Of a DNA stretch of 64,000 bases, positions 42,526 through 52,293 are shown piece by piece (position 1 is the first letter of the stretch; every line of letters begins with the position of its first letter). Below the pieces are notes generated by a model, which did no database searches, had not been told where the DNA came from, and saw nothing but the letters and a program-made list of their open reading frames with translations. The position numbers and the translations under genes were made by a program. The stretch covers positions 1,313,001-1,377,000 of the forward strand of contig NZ_AP014836.1 in assembly GCF_002356115.1 (NCBI RefSeq), given 5' to 3'. The stretch is from Candidatus Nitrosoglobus terrae (GTDB lineage: Bacteria > Pseudomonadota > Gammaproteobacteria > Nitrosococcales > Nitrosococcaceae).

Positions 42526-43848
42526 ATGCTTCAGGCTATCCCAACACTCCATAGGCTGGTTTTGATTGTTGCAATGGCGACAGTAGAAACACAAATATTC
42601 GCAGCCAATCCCAATTTATCTACCGATTCACAACTCATGACAGTCACCCAGTTAGTAGAATTAGCACTTAATCGCAACCTAGGGATTAAGGCCCAGCAAG
42701 CCTCAACTGAGGCGGCTCAATATCGCATTGCCCCAGCAGGGGCTTTAGACGATCCAACCCTCAGCTATTACACTGCTCCTGGCACCCTTGTTGGCAATCG
42801 ATTTAGTGAGCAATTAGAATTTAGCCAGCCCCTACCTTGGCCTGGCAAGCTGACACTGCGTAAACAGGCTGCCCAAGAAGAGGCCCAAACCGTAGTTGAA
42901 GATGAAAAAATCTTACGCCTACAAGTCGCAACAGCAGCTAAAACCCTCTTTGCTGAATGGTTCTATGTATATCAAGCATTAGCCATTAACCAAGAACACC
43001 AAGCACTGCTAGAAGAGCTTCGGCGCAACGCTGAGGTTCAGCACGCCGCTGGACGCGTAGGACAGCAGGATGCGCTGCAAGCAGAAATAGCGCACACTCA
43101 ACTTGAAGTGGAGGCAGCGACTCTTGATCATCGCCGCCATGAGGTTCAGGCTCGAATTAATACCTTATTAAATCATCCACCTCAAGCCCAGATACCGCTA
43201 CCTGCTGATCTTCCCGAACCCATTGAACTCCCTTCGCTTACTGAACTTCAAGCGATCTCTCTACGAGAGCACCCCACGCTTGCCAGAATACGAGCGCAGA
43301 TTGCCAAAGCAATAGCTCAAGAAAAACTTGCTAAGAAAGACTTCTATCCAGATTTTCGTGTTACCACTGGCTACAACAGCTTCTGGGATAATTTTAGCCA
43401 ACGGCTAGCCCTTGGCTTCTCAATTAATCTTCCCCTTAATTATGGCGATAAACGATCAGCAGCTTTGGACGCTGCCCATGCTGATCTTCGCCGAGAACAT
43501 TGGCAACTTACCGATCAAGAAACCCAGTTACTGAGTAAACTCGCCATCAGTCGCTCAGCGGTGGAAGAGATTGAAATTGTTATCGGCGCCTATACTCATC
43601 GCCTGATACCTCTTGCGCAAAATAGCCTTAACGCCGCTCAAGCCGATTACCGCGCCGGAGCTGGCTTATTTATCACTATCATTAATGCCGAGCGTCAACA
43701 GCTACGCACTACAGAAGGATTAGTCCGAGCACGAGCTGATTACTCGCGCCAGCTCGCTGAGTTAGAACAGGGAATGGGTATCCCTCTCAATAGGCCAATT
43801 GCCCCCTCCACTCCCTACTCTCAACCTACTAAGGAGATCATCCCATGA
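42526..43848 (+). CDS. cusC: TolC-family outer-membrane channel of the Cus-type pump
   Basis: 440 residues. A signal peptide (VLIVAMATVETQIFA) is followed by two repeats of the outer-membrane efflux domain: LVELALNRNLGIKAQQAS near residue 45 and LQAISLREHPTLARIRAQ near residue 245. The long helical segments predict the periplasmic alpha-barrel. It would form the trimeric channel of a CusCBA complex. AGG-rich GGAGG lies before its ATG (TTACCGGAGGTATCCG). Its stop overlaps the start of the adaptor gene by four bases, and CusA follows. Confidence 0.85.
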   Translation: MLQAIPTLHRLVLIVAMATVETQIFAANPNLSTDSQLMTVTQLVELALNRNLGIKAQQASTEAAQYRIAPAGALDDPTLSYYTAPGTLVGNRFSEQLEFSQPLPWPGKLTLRKQAAQEEAQTVVEDEKILRLQVATAAKTLFAEWFYVYQALAINQEHQALLEELRRNAEVQHAAGRVGQQDALQAEIAHTQLEVEAATLDHRRHEVQARINTLLNHPPQAQIPLPADLPEPIELPSLTELQAISLREHPTLARIRAQIAKAIAQEKLAKKDFYPDFRVTTGYNSFWDNFSQRLALGFSINLPLNYGDKRSAALDAAHADLRREHWQLTDQETQLLSKLAISRSAVEEIEIVIGAYTHRLIPLAQNSLNAAQADYRAGAGLFITIINAERQQLRTTEGLVRARADYSRQLAELEQGMGIPLNRPIAPSTPYSQPTKEIIP

Positions 43849-45341
43849 TTCGATTCATCCGCCTGTTTACCATCAACGCTACCCTGCTAGGCTTGGGGAT
43901 TATCATTGGATTACAGCTCCAGCCATTAGCCTATCCTCAGCAAGCTGTCCCAAAACCTGTGCATCCTCAGCTACCCTATCGCTCAGGCCCCTTCCAAATC
44001 GATGTAACCATAGCACCACAAACCCCAAAGGTAGGCAAAAATACCTTAACGCTTCAGCTTCAGGATTCTAAAGGTAATCCCGTTGCCAATGCGAGTATTA
44101 AGGCTACAGCCACTATGCCCGCCATGGGTTCTATGGCCGCTATGCCCATTCCAATAGAAATGACAGCGATCAGACAAGGCTTATATCAAGGTACCTTCAA
44201 TCTGCCCATGGGAGGAAGCTGGCCCCTCACTTTAGAAATTACTACCAGTGCTGGTAAAGCTCAGCTTAGCTTTGATATGGTTACTGGACGCCTAGGGTTA
44301 CAGCTCATTTCAGGAGCTATCGCTCAAGATAAGAAGCAACAAGCAATGAAAGCTGAGGAAGTGCCGTCAAATGCCATCATGGTGGATAGCCATCGTCGCC
44401 AGCTCATTGGAGTAACAACTGATAAAGTTACCTATCAACACCTTACCCACACTATCCGTGCCGTCGGCCTAGTCATTTATGATGAAACCCGGCTAGTGGA
44501 TGTAGCCCTCAAATTCAATGCTTGGATTGGTAATCTGTACGTAGACTATGTAGGGGCTCCAGTTGAGAAGGGAAAGCCTTTATTTACTGTCTATGGCCCA
44601 GAGCTGCTCGCCACTCAGCAAGAATATTTAGAGCTTAAGCATCATCATGAACAAGGCACCCATTCCAAGGCGCTACTCACCGCATCCCGTAAACGCCTTT
44701 CTTTATGGGATATGACAGCTAGTGAGATTACTGCCTTAGCACAACGCGGCACCCCCAATGATTATGTGCCCATCCATGCGCCACGCAGCGGTATAGTCAT
44801 TACTAAAAACATTGTAGAAGGCACAGCCCGTCAAGCGGGAGAGACACTGATGCGCATCGCCGATTTATCTCAAGTGTGGGTGGAAGCTGAGGTCTACGAG
44901 GATGAAGTACCCTTGATCCAGTTGGGCATGCCAGCTACAGTCACGCTCCCTTATTTACCTAACAGGATTTTTAAAGCTAAGGTTGATTATATCTATCCTT
45001 ATCTTCAAAACACCACGCGTACTGGTCGTATTCGATTAATCCTGCCTAATCCGATGGGCATCCTCAAACCTAATATGTATGCCGAAGTTAATCTTAAAGC
45101 CGATTTAGGAAACCATCTAATAGTGCCCGAGGAAGCCGTCCTGTTTGCAGGTCAGGATCGAGTGGTATTTAAAGATTTAGGAGAGGGGCACCTAACAGCT
45201 CGCAAAGTTGAGACTGGGCAACGTAATGAAAATTACATTGAAATCCTAGCTGGGCTACAGTCAGGAGATAAAGTTGTGACTTCTGGTAATTTCCTGATTG
45301 CCTCGGAAACTCAATTAAAGACAGGCATTAAGCAATGGTAG
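43845..45341 (+). CDS. cusB: RND periplasmic adaptor, CusB-like with FixH/YtkA-like N-terminal domain
   Basis: 498 residues. One membrane anchor (residues 8-27). Residues about 48-145 form a FixH/YtkA-like domain with a Met cluster (Met91, 94, 97, 100, in MPAMGSMAAMP), a plausible Cu(I)/Ag(I) site. The adaptor proper follows: LVDVALKFNAWIGNLYVDY (barrel-sandwich), hairpin helices around 270-300, and GETLMRIADLSQVWVEAEVYE. It links CusA to CusC and may deliver metal. Overlaps: four bases with cusC, seven with cusA. Confidence 0.88.
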   Translation: MIRFIRLFTINATLLGLGIIIGLQLQPLAYPQQAVPKPVHPQLPYRSGPFQIDVTIAPQTPKVGKNTLTLQLQDSKGNPVANASIKATATMPAMGSMAAMPIPIEMTAIRQGLYQGTFNLPMGGSWPLTLEITTSAGKAQLSFDMVTGRLGLQLISGAIAQDKKQQAMKAEEVPSNAIMVDSHRRQLIGVTTDKVTYQHLTHTIRAVGLVIYDETRLVDVALKFNAWIGNLYVDYVGAPVEKGKPLFTVYGPELLATQQEYLELKHHHEQGTHSKALLTASRKRLSLWDMTASEITALAQRGTPNDYVPIHAPRSGIVITKNIVEGTARQAGETLMRIADLSQVWVEAEVYEDEVPLIQLGMPATVTLPYLPNRIFKAKVDYIYPYLQNTTRTGRIRLILPNPMGILKPNMYAEVNLKADLGNHLIVPEEAVLFAGQDRVVFKDLGEGHLTARKVETGQRNENYIEILAGLQSGDKVVTSGNFLIASETQLKTGIKQW

Positions 45342-48300
45342 CCTCTGATCAGCTCACCATTTTACAACGAATTATTGGCTGGTGCGCACGAAATTGGCTC
45401 TTAACCTTCATAGTCACTGTAGCAGCAACACTCTGGGGGTATCGCTCACTGATAAATGCTTCCTTAGATGCCATGCCTGATCTCTCAGAGGTGCAAGTCA
45501 TTGTTTACACTAAATGGGAGGGGCGTAGTCCAGATCTAATAGAAGATCAAATTACTTATCCCCTCGCTACCACACTACTTTCCATCCCTAAAGTCAATTA
45601 TGTGCGAGGGCAAAGCATGGAAGGATATTCCTTCCTTTATCTTGTCTTTGAAGAAGGCACCGATATTTATTGGGCGCGCTCACGGGTGTTGGAGTATTTA
45701 AGTACAGCACAAAATAAGGTTCCAAAAGAAGTACAGCCGACACTTGGTCCCGATGCCTCTAGCGTTGGCTGGGTATATCAATATGCCTTAAAAGACACCA
45801 GCGGCCATCACAATGTTGCCGAACTTCGTAGCCTTCAAGATTTTAAGCTTAGATATGCTTTAGCATCCGTTAAAGGGGTTGCTGAGGTAGCCTCGGTTGG
45901 GGGCTATGAAAAAGAATATCAAATTGATATTGATCCCAATAAACTAGCCTCCTTTAAAATTCCACTAAATAGAGTTATTGCTGCCGTGCGGGCATCAAAC
46001 AATCAAGTGGGCGGCCGAATGATTGAAGTCAGTGGCTATGAGCAGTCAATTCGCGGTCGAGGCTATATCAGTTCCATCGAAGATTTAAATAAAGTCGTCC
46101 TGAAAGTAAGTAAAAACGGTACGCCTGTAATTTTAGATCAAGTGGCTACCGTCCATCTAGGCCCTGCTTTTCAGTCTGGGCAAGCCGATTTAAACGGCGA
46201 GGGAGTCACCGTAGGCGGTATTGTGGTAATGCGCTATGGCGAAAATGCCTTGAGCGTCATTGCGGCAGTCAAACAGCGCTTGGAAGAACTTAAAGCTAAC
46301 CTTCCCCAAGGGGTTGAAATTGTACCGGTATATGATCGATCTGATCTCATTAAGCGGGCAACAGCAACTCTAAATCATACTTTGATTGAAGAAATGCTTA
46401 TTGTCTCTTTGATCATTACCCTCTTTTTGCTTCATGCTCGATCAGCCCTCGTGGCTATTATTACCCTACCCATTGCGGTACTACTGGCATTTATCCCTAT
46501 GTATTACCAAGGACTCACTGCCAATATCATGTCTTTGAGCGGCATAGCGGTAGCTATCGGCACCATGGTAGATGCAGCCATCGCCATGATCGAAAACGTG
46601 CATCAACGATTAAGCTTATGGCAAACCCAAAAGCTTGTTGGCCTAGCGTCCAGTCCCTCTTCCCGTACCGAGGTTATCATCAGCGCTATGCAGGAAGTGG
46701 GGCCTAGCATCTTCTTTGCGCTGCTAATTATTACTATTTCCTTTATCCCTATCCTTACCTTGGAAGGTACCGAAGGTAGGCTCTTTAAACCACTCGCCTT
46801 TACAAAAAGCTATTCTATGTTTTTTGCCGCCTTACTCTCCATAACCTTAATTCCAGCACTAGCTGTATTGGTTATTAAAGGGGCTATTCACGGCGATCAA
46901 AGCTGGCTTAATCGTACCCTAGTAGCGATTTACATACGGGTAGTTCGGCTAACCGTAAAATTTAGATGGCTTGTGATCATTGCTGCCATGATGGCGCTCA
47001 TTACCGTAGTGCCCATGTATCGAATGCTGGGTACAGAATTTATGCCGGCTCTCAATGAAGGCACGCTCCTTTATATGCCAACGACTTTACCTAGCATCTC
47101 CATCAGTGAGGCGACTCGAATTCTACAGACTATGGATCGAATGCTCGTAAAACTTCCAGAAATAGCGCAAGTGTTTGGTAAAGCGGGGCGCTCAACTAGT
47201 CCTACTGATTCCGCTCCTCTTTCTATGTTTGAAATTATGATTCAGCCCAAACCCCAGAGCGAGTGGTCTCAAGGGATGAGCTGGGATCAGCTTATCCAAA
47301 AACTAGATCAAACTATGCAATTTCCAGGAATGCCTAACATTTGGTGGATGCCGATTCAAACCCGTACTGAAATGCTGGCTACTGGTATCCGATCAGCCCT
47401 AGGTATTAAGGTATTTGGCCCTGATCTTGAGAGCATCCAAAAAACTGCAATTGAGATTGAAAACGCCCTTCAACAAGATCCACGTACTAAGCCTTATACT
47501 CGCAGCGCCTTTGCTGAACGCACAACAGGGGGCTATTTTCTCGACTTTGATATTAGCCGTGATAAAGCAGCTCGCTTTGGACTTAATATTGCCGAGGTAC
47601 AAAATATCATCGTGGCGGCTATGGGCGGTGAAGTCATCTCTCAAACCATAGAAGGACGAGAACGATATGGCATTCTGGTACGTTATGGGCGACCGTACCG
47701 AGATCATATTCAAGCACTTAAGCGGGCATTAATTTTTACTGCAACCGGTGCTCAGATTCCTATCTCTCAGGTAGCAGATATTAAATTTCGCACCGGCCCA
47801 GCGATGATTCGCAGTGAAGATGCGCAATTAGTCGGCTTTGTGAACATAGAGGTGACAGACAAAATTGGTATCGTTGATTATGTCCAAAACGCTAAGCAAG
47901 TCGTGGCTGATAAAGTTAAGATTCCTGATGGCTACCGCTTAGATTGGGCAGGGCAGTTCCAGTACTACACCCGCGCTAAAGCCAGTCTGGCAATCCTAGT
48001 GCCCTTAACCCTCTTCTTAATCTTCTTTATGCTGTATTTTCACTGCAAATCTCTTGTGGAAACTTTGATTATCATGCTCGCACTACCCTTCTCATTAGTA
48101 GGTAGCGTAGGGATTCTCCTCTGGCTTCAATACAGGATTAGTGTAGCAGTCGCCGTGGGTATGATTGCTGTTGCTGGGTTAGCAGTAGAACTTGGCGTGC
48201 TCATGCTGCTTTATCTGAATATGGCTTGGTCCCGCTATCAGGCTGAAGGTAACCTGAATACCCAATCCGATCTAACCAACGCTATCGTTGAAGGTGCCGC

Positions 48301-48544
48301 TAAACGCCTAAGGCCAAAACTGATGACTGGATTGGCGCTTTTTATCGGCTTAATACCCATTATGGAGGCAAATGGTACTGGTGCTGATGTCATGAAACGT
48401 ATTGCCGCACCTATGCTAGGCGGCATTGCCTCTTCATTGCTACTTGTCCTTATTGTATTTCCAGCTATCTTTGCTATTTGGAAAGGAAAGGCACTGCCCT
48501 CATCACCTAAACAACAGAAACCTAGATCTTGCCATACTGTATAA
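45335..48544 (+). CDS. cusA: RND heavy-metal pump, CusA-like (Cu(I)/Ag(I) type)
   Basis: 1069 residues with 12 predicted helices and two large periplasmic loops. Helix 4 reads GIAVAIGTMVDAAIAMIEN; the AIG-x-MVDAAI form without the preceding DFG is that of monovalent-cation (Cu/Ag) pumps, whereas Zn/Co/Cd pumps carry DFG-x-x-VDGAV. The first periplasmic loop begins IDASLDAMPDLSEVQVIVYT-like. It exports metal from periplasm and cytoplasm through CusC, driven by protons. Last gene of the Cus set; 45 bp before a GST gene. No CusF-like small chaperone was found, but the Met-rich domain of the adaptor may substitute. Confidence 0.9.
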   Translation: MVASDQLTILQRIIGWCARNWLLTFIVTVAATLWGYRSLINASLDAMPDLSEVQVIVYTKWEGRSPDLIEDQITYPLATTLLSIPKVNYVRGQSMEGYSFLYLVFEEGTDIYWARSRVLEYLSTAQNKVPKEVQPTLGPDASSVGWVYQYALKDTSGHHNVAELRSLQDFKLRYALASVKGVAEVASVGGYEKEYQIDIDPNKLASFKIPLNRVIAAVRASNNQVGGRMIEVSGYEQSIRGRGYISSIEDLNKVVLKVSKNGTPVILDQVATVHLGPAFQSGQADLNGEGVTVGGIVVMRYGENALSVIAAVKQRLEELKANLPQGVEIVPVYDRSDLIKRATATLNHTLIEEMLIVSLIITLFLLHARSALVAIITLPIAVLLAFIPMYYQGLTANIMSLSGIAVAIGTMVDAAIAMIENVHQRLSLWQTQKLVGLASSPSSRTEVIISAMQEVGPSIFFALLIITISFIPILTLEGTEGRLFKPLAFTKSYSMFFAALLSITLIPALAVLVIKGAIHGDQSWLNRTLVAIYIRVVRLTVKFRWLVIIAAMMALITVVPMYRMLGTEFMPALNEGTLLYMPTTLPSISISEATRILQTMDRMLVKLPEIAQVFGKAGRSTSPTDSAPLSMFEIMIQPKPQSEWSQGMSWDQLIQKLDQTMQFPGMPNIWWMPIQTRTEMLATGIRSALGIKVFGPDLESIQKTAIEIENALQQDPRTKPYTRSAFAERTTGGYFLDFDISRDKAARFGLNIAEVQNIIVAAMGGEVISQTIEGRERYGILVRYGRPYRDHIQALKRALIFTATGAQIPISQVADIKFRTGPAMIRSEDAQLVGFVNIEVTDKIGIVDYVQNAKQVVADKVKIPDGYRLDWAGQFQYYTRAKASLAILVPLTLFLIFFMLYFHCKSLVETLIIMLALPFSLVGSVGILLWLQYRISVAVAVGMIAVAGLAVELGVLMLLYLNMAWSRYQAEGNLNTQSDLTNAIVEGAAKRLRPKLMTGLALFIGLIPIMEANGTGADVMKRIAAPMLGGIASSLLLVLIVFPAIFAIWKGKALPSSPKQQKPRSCHTV

Positions 48545-48589
48545 GGCGATATAGCATAATGATATTATAATTTTTATGCCAAAAACCTT

Positions 48590-49228
48590 ATGCTGATATA
48601 TGACGCTGAAAGCCCAGCACCACGATGTTTACGCATGTTTTTATTGGAAAAGCAATTACAGCTACCAGCGGTCGCCGTAGATGTCTTTGCAGGGGAAAAT
48701 CGCCAGCCTGCTTATTTAGCAATTAATCCCGCTGGGCAGATACCTGCCCTACGCTGTGATGATGGTAGTATCCTAGCTGAATCAGTAGCTATTGCTGAAT
48801 ATTTGGAAGAGCTATACCCTTCCCCACCTTTGATTGGTAGCAGCTCCAAGGAACGAGCTGAAACCCGCCAGTGGTGGCGCCGAGTAGAACTCAATATCAC
48901 CGAGTTTATCCACAATGCCTATCATTATGCTGAAGGGTTAGCTCGATTCAAACCTCGAATTCCGGTATTACCCGAAGCCGCCGAAGGCTTAAAACAAGTA
49001 GCACAGGATCGTTTGCACTGGTTAGATAGTATGTTAGGTAACGGCCTCTATCTATGTGGTGATCGTTTCAGCGCCGCAGACATTTGGCTTTATGTATGGC
49101 TAGATTTTGGATTAGCGGTTAACCAACCATTTGATCGCAATCTTTCAAAGATTACACCTTGGTTTGATCGAGTAGCCAAGCGACCAAGCGCAACCCTTAG
49201 CCGCACCTTACTCTCAGAGATTTCTTAA
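48590..49228 (+). CDS. Glutathione S-transferase family protein
   Basis: 212 residues. The N-terminal thioredoxin-fold domain (1-80) starts MLIYDAESPAPRCLRM, with AINPAGQIPALRCDDGSILAESVAIAEYL carrying the cis-Pro and the Glu-Ser pair that bind glutathione's gamma-glutamyl group. The helical C-terminal domain ends with LYLCGDRFSAADIWLYVWLDFG, the N-capping box. It detoxifies electrophiles or handles glutathione-metal adducts. It lies 45 bp after the CusA gene and may belong to that transcript, but that is inference. Confidence 0.88.
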   Translation: MLIYDAESPAPRCLRMFLLEKQLQLPAVAVDVFAGENRQPAYLAINPAGQIPALRCDDGSILAESVAIAEYLEELYPSPPLIGSSSKERAETRQWWRRVELNITEFIHNAYHYAEGLARFKPRIPVLPEAAEGLKQVAQDRLHWLDSMLGNGLYLCGDRFSAADIWLYVWLDFGLAVNQPFDRNLSKITPWFDRVAKRPSATLSRTLLSEIS

Positions 49229-49250
49229 TAACCTGCTATCACTAACACTA

Positions 49251-49308
49251 AAATCCTAAGTTTTGCCCTACTAAGCACCTTTAGCTTAATAAATTTAGGT
49301 TAGGATTT
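49251..49308. terminator. Convergent inverted repeat, possible terminator
   Basis: AAATCCTAA (49251-49259) and TTAGGATTT (49300-49308) are a perfect 9-bp inverted repeat, 40 bases apart, between the convergent GST and secreted-protein genes. Confidence 0.35.
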
Positions 49309-50049
49309 CGCTAAGTAGCCTAGTTTTTTCAAATGCTCTATCACCGCTTCTCTGGTTTTATAAGGATAAGCCACTTTCTTTCCCTCCAGTACCCCTTCAA
49401 ATCCTTCAGATATGTCTGAGAATTTCGTTTCAAAACTATCTAAGGCTCCCCAACCAACACCCTTTGCATTAGCAAAATCCCGGGCTGAAAAAAACATAGT
49501 ATTATATAAATACCCTCGCGTCTCTAACGCTGGTATGTCTCCATTCCACCGTACAATAAGTACCATGGTTTTACCAATACCATGGCTTAATTGCACGGTA
49601 AACGCGTCTACAACCTGCGGATCGACACCCGTTTCATTACCAAATTCTTGCGGTAAAACTAGATTCTTCCCCCTCTCATCTACATAGCGTAAGCAGCCGA
49701 CCATTCCTATCTCTTCATCCCGCTCAGCTTTAAGTTCAGGTTTAAGCTCAATCCCCGGGTTAAGGTAAAAAAACTGAATACTTGACCCAGGGTTAGGAAA
49801 GTCTACTTCCAACGCTTGGGAAGCGGCGCGCACGCTACCCATGTCAGCGACTGAAACCGTATAGAGGCTAATGGCATCGGTAGAAGCTCGTGTTTCAGAT
49901 TTATAGGTAATAGCGCTACTGGGTATCTTACATATTTTGCTTAATTCATTAGCGTAAGCCTGAGGGGTTAAATACCCTAGCAATGCAATAACAAACATAG
50001 CATATACGCTAAATACCCATATTTGCTTCATTTTCAATACTGTTTCCAT
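49300..50049 (-). CDS. Secreted protein of unknown function
   Basis: 249 residues. A signal peptide (about VFSVYAMFVIALLGYL to AYAN) precedes a mature part with no domain I can name. It contains two Cys (in ISSKIC-like and MVGCLRY contexts) and conserved-looking patches: FPNPGSSIQFFYLNPG, VIRWN-like IVRWNGD and FFSARDFANAKGVGWG. The start at 50049 is supported by GAGG eight bases upstream; a start at 50031 is possible. It is convergent with the GST gene, with an inverted repeat AAATCCTAA/TTAGGATTT (49251-49259, 49300-49308) between them that may act as a shared terminator. Function unknown. Confidence 0.65.
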   Translation of the reverse strand: METVLKMKQIWVFSVYAMFVIALLGYLTPQAYANELSKICKIPSSAITYKSETRASTDAISLYTVSVADMGSVRAASQALEVDFPNPGSSIQFFYLNPGIELKPELKAERDEEIGMVGCLRYVDERGKNLVLPQEFGNETGVDPQVVDAFTVQLSHGIGKTMVLIVRWNGDIPALETRGYLYNTMFFSARDFANAKGVGWGALDSFETKFSDISEGFEGVLEGKKVAYPYKTREAVIEHLKKLGYLAKS

Positions 50050-50187
50050 CCCCTTTGCCTCAAAACTATTATTTACTACGAGGAATCACCTTTCTATAGT
50101 TTCTTCCCCATTAAAAATAAAAAGCCAAAAAATCACCTAAAATTTTTCACTGATTATAATATTACTTCTATTACCTTAAATATTACT

Positions 50188-50202
50188 AGAAATTCATTTT
50201 CA
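50188..50202 (+). promoter_or_regulatory. Weak Fur-like box ahead of the iron permease
   Basis: AGAAATT, one base, ATTTTCA: ten of fourteen positions fit the 7-1-7 Fur pattern TGATAAT-N-ATTATCA. It lies about 100 bases before the start of the cytochrome c-FTR1 gene. The match is modest. Confidence 0.2.
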
Positions 50203-50304
50203 TTTAATCTAAATAAGGTATATTTCACCCTAAGAAAAACATTCTTGCTCTCAATTAGATTAGTGAGAGGAGTTGCTACAAATCCATTATAACGGAGAAG
50301 ATAG

Positions 50305-52266
50305 ATGCAGCGTAAGGATTGCAGTTTAAAGCAGGGTTTTTATAGCTTCATGCTACTACTTACCGGATTATTAAGCTATAGCGGAGTAAGCTGTGCTGAA
50401 AATGTTGATCGCGCTGCTCAAAACGCACTACATATGCTGGATTACATTAGCGTAGATTACCCAGAGTTTATCCGCAATGGCCAAGTACTTAATCCGCAGG
50501 AATATCAAGAACAGCTAGAGTTTGCTCAAGCAGTAGTAGATATAATAGAAAATCTACCCACTCAACCACAAAAAAATACACTCATTAAACAATCCCAAGG
50601 ACTGTTAGTCGCTATTCAGAGTAAAGTCCAAGGAGAGAAAGTCGCAGTAGCCGCTCATCATTTACATACAAATCTTGTTAATATTTATCATCTTAAGATT
50701 GCCCCTCAAAGCCCGCCAGATTTAACTATTGCCAAAACGCTCTATCAAACTCACTGCGGGAGCTGCCACGGTACCGAAGGCTATGGAAATGGGCTTGCTG
50801 CCCAAAACTTAGATCCAAAACCAAGCAACTTCCATGATGAAAACCGTCAAACGCAGCGCAGTATTTATAGCCTCTTTAACACCTTAACTTTAGGAGTACC
50901 TGGCACTGGAATGCCTAGCTTTCAGCAATCGCTAAACGATGAACAACGATGGGCCTTAGCCTTTTTTGTCAGCGCCTTTCCAACTACAACTGAAGAACTA
51001 GCTTCCGGGAAAGCCCTCTGGCAACAAGGGACAGGTAAGAAATTTTTTACCAATTTACAAGCGCTCACTAGCCAAGCACCCAAAGAAATAAAAACCCAAT
51101 ATGGAGAAGATGCTTACCAAGTATTTACCTACCTACGCAGTGATCCTGCTCAGTTAGTTAATGGGAGATCACCGCTACAGCTTAGCCGTCAACGCCTAGA
51201 ACAAAGCCTTGAGGCTTATCAGCAAGGCCATCATTCACAAGCACAACAGCTGGCCGTAGAAGCCTACTTAGAGGGCTTTGAACTGATAGAGAGCAGCCTT
51301 GATACCGTAGACTCACCCCTACGGCTACGTATTGAGCAGGAGATGATGGCTTATCGGCAGCTGATCCGCCAAAAAATCCCTATAGCGATGCTGAAATCCC
51401 AGCAAGTACAGTTACAAAGTTTATTAGATCAAGCCCAAAATCGCCTTGAAAACACGCAGCTCTCCGCGACGGCCATTGCTTTTAGTGCGCTGACTATTAT
51501 CGTGCGGGAAGGACTGGAAGCTGTTCTCGTTGTGGGCACTCTAATCTCAGTATTAGTTCGTACTGGGAGGCGCGACGGGCTAGTATACGTACATCTTGGG
51601 TGGATAGCGGCTTTAGGACTAGGCGTACTCACATGGTTTATAGCAACGTACTTTATCGCCATCAGCGGCGCTAGCCGAGAAATTACTGAAGGCGTTGCAG
51701 CTTTGGTAGCCGTGATTATTCTACTATACGTAGGATTCTGGCTACACGGCAAAACCTACGCTGATAGCTGGCAGCGCTTTATTACGAAACAAGTTCAAGG
51801 TGCACTCAATAAACGTACCCTCAGAGCGCTGGCAGTACTCTCCTTTTTAGCAGTCTATCGAGAAGTCTTTGAAACCATACTATTCTACGAAGCACTATTG
51901 GCCCAAGCGGGAACTTCCGAGCAAATGGCGGTATTTAAGGGTTTTGGCGCGGGCGCGGGAATATTGGCTATCTTAAGCGGAGCTATCTTTTATTCTAGTA
52001 TCCGCCTTCCTCTTAAGCTGTTCTTCGGGGTGACATCTGCAACTATGGCTTTGCTTGCTGTGATTATGACCGGTAAGGGCATCGGCGCTTTACAAGAAGC
52101 AGGTTGGATTCCTTTAAATCCAATCGCTTTTCCTGCCATACCCACTTTAGGTATTTACCCCAGTTGGCAAGGGCTCACACTCCAAGCGTTGATCTTAATT
52201 CTAATTACTGCTGGCTTTCTCTATCAACATTATATTTCCCGGCAATCTTCAGTAAAGAACCCTTAA
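50305..52266 (+). CDS. Cytochrome c-FTR1 iron permease fusion
   Basis: 653 residues. A signal peptide ends near SGVSCA. Residues 30-145 are helical, and a cytochrome c domain follows with CGSCH (151-155) and a distal Met in GTGMPSF near residue 212. From about 390 the FTR1 permease has seven helices with the iron motif REGLE near 401 and a second REVFE near residue 523. Oxidation by the heme domain followed by Fe(III) passage is the presumed scheme of these fusions. GGAGA lies eight bases before the ATG. The His-rich gene follows after 27 bp, then the Czc set. Full-length and intact. Confidence 0.92.
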   Translation: MQRKDCSLKQGFYSFMLLLTGLLSYSGVSCAENVDRAAQNALHMLDYISVDYPEFIRNGQVLNPQEYQEQLEFAQAVVDIIENLPTQPQKNTLIKQSQGLLVAIQSKVQGEKVAVAAHHLHTNLVNIYHLKIAPQSPPDLTIAKTLYQTHCGSCHGTEGYGNGLAAQNLDPKPSNFHDENRQTQRSIYSLFNTLTLGVPGTGMPSFQQSLNDEQRWALAFFVSAFPTTTEELASGKALWQQGTGKKFFTNLQALTSQAPKEIKTQYGEDAYQVFTYLRSDPAQLVNGRSPLQLSRQRLEQSLEAYQQGHHSQAQQLAVEAYLEGFELIESSLDTVDSPLRLRIEQEMMAYRQLIRQKIPIAMLKSQQVQLQSLLDQAQNRLENTQLSATAIAFSALTIIVREGLEAVLVVGTLISVLVRTGRRDGLVYVHLGWIAALGLGVLTWFIATYFIAISGASREITEGVAALVAVIILLYVGFWLHGKTYADSWQRFITKQVQGALNKRTLRALAVLSFLAVYREVFETILFYEALLAQAGTSEQMAVFKGFGAGAGILAILSGAIFYSSIRLPLKLFFGVTSATMALLAVIMTGKGIGALQEAGWIPLNPIAFPAIPTLGIYPSWQGLTLQALILILITAGFLYQHYISRQSSVKNP

Positions 52267-52293
52267 AAGATTTATAACAACGGCTAGTAGCAG

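Noticed and set aside
47399-47713. Frames on both strands inside the Cu/Ag pump gene
   Set aside because: They overlap the conserved pump sequence fully and have no independent support.
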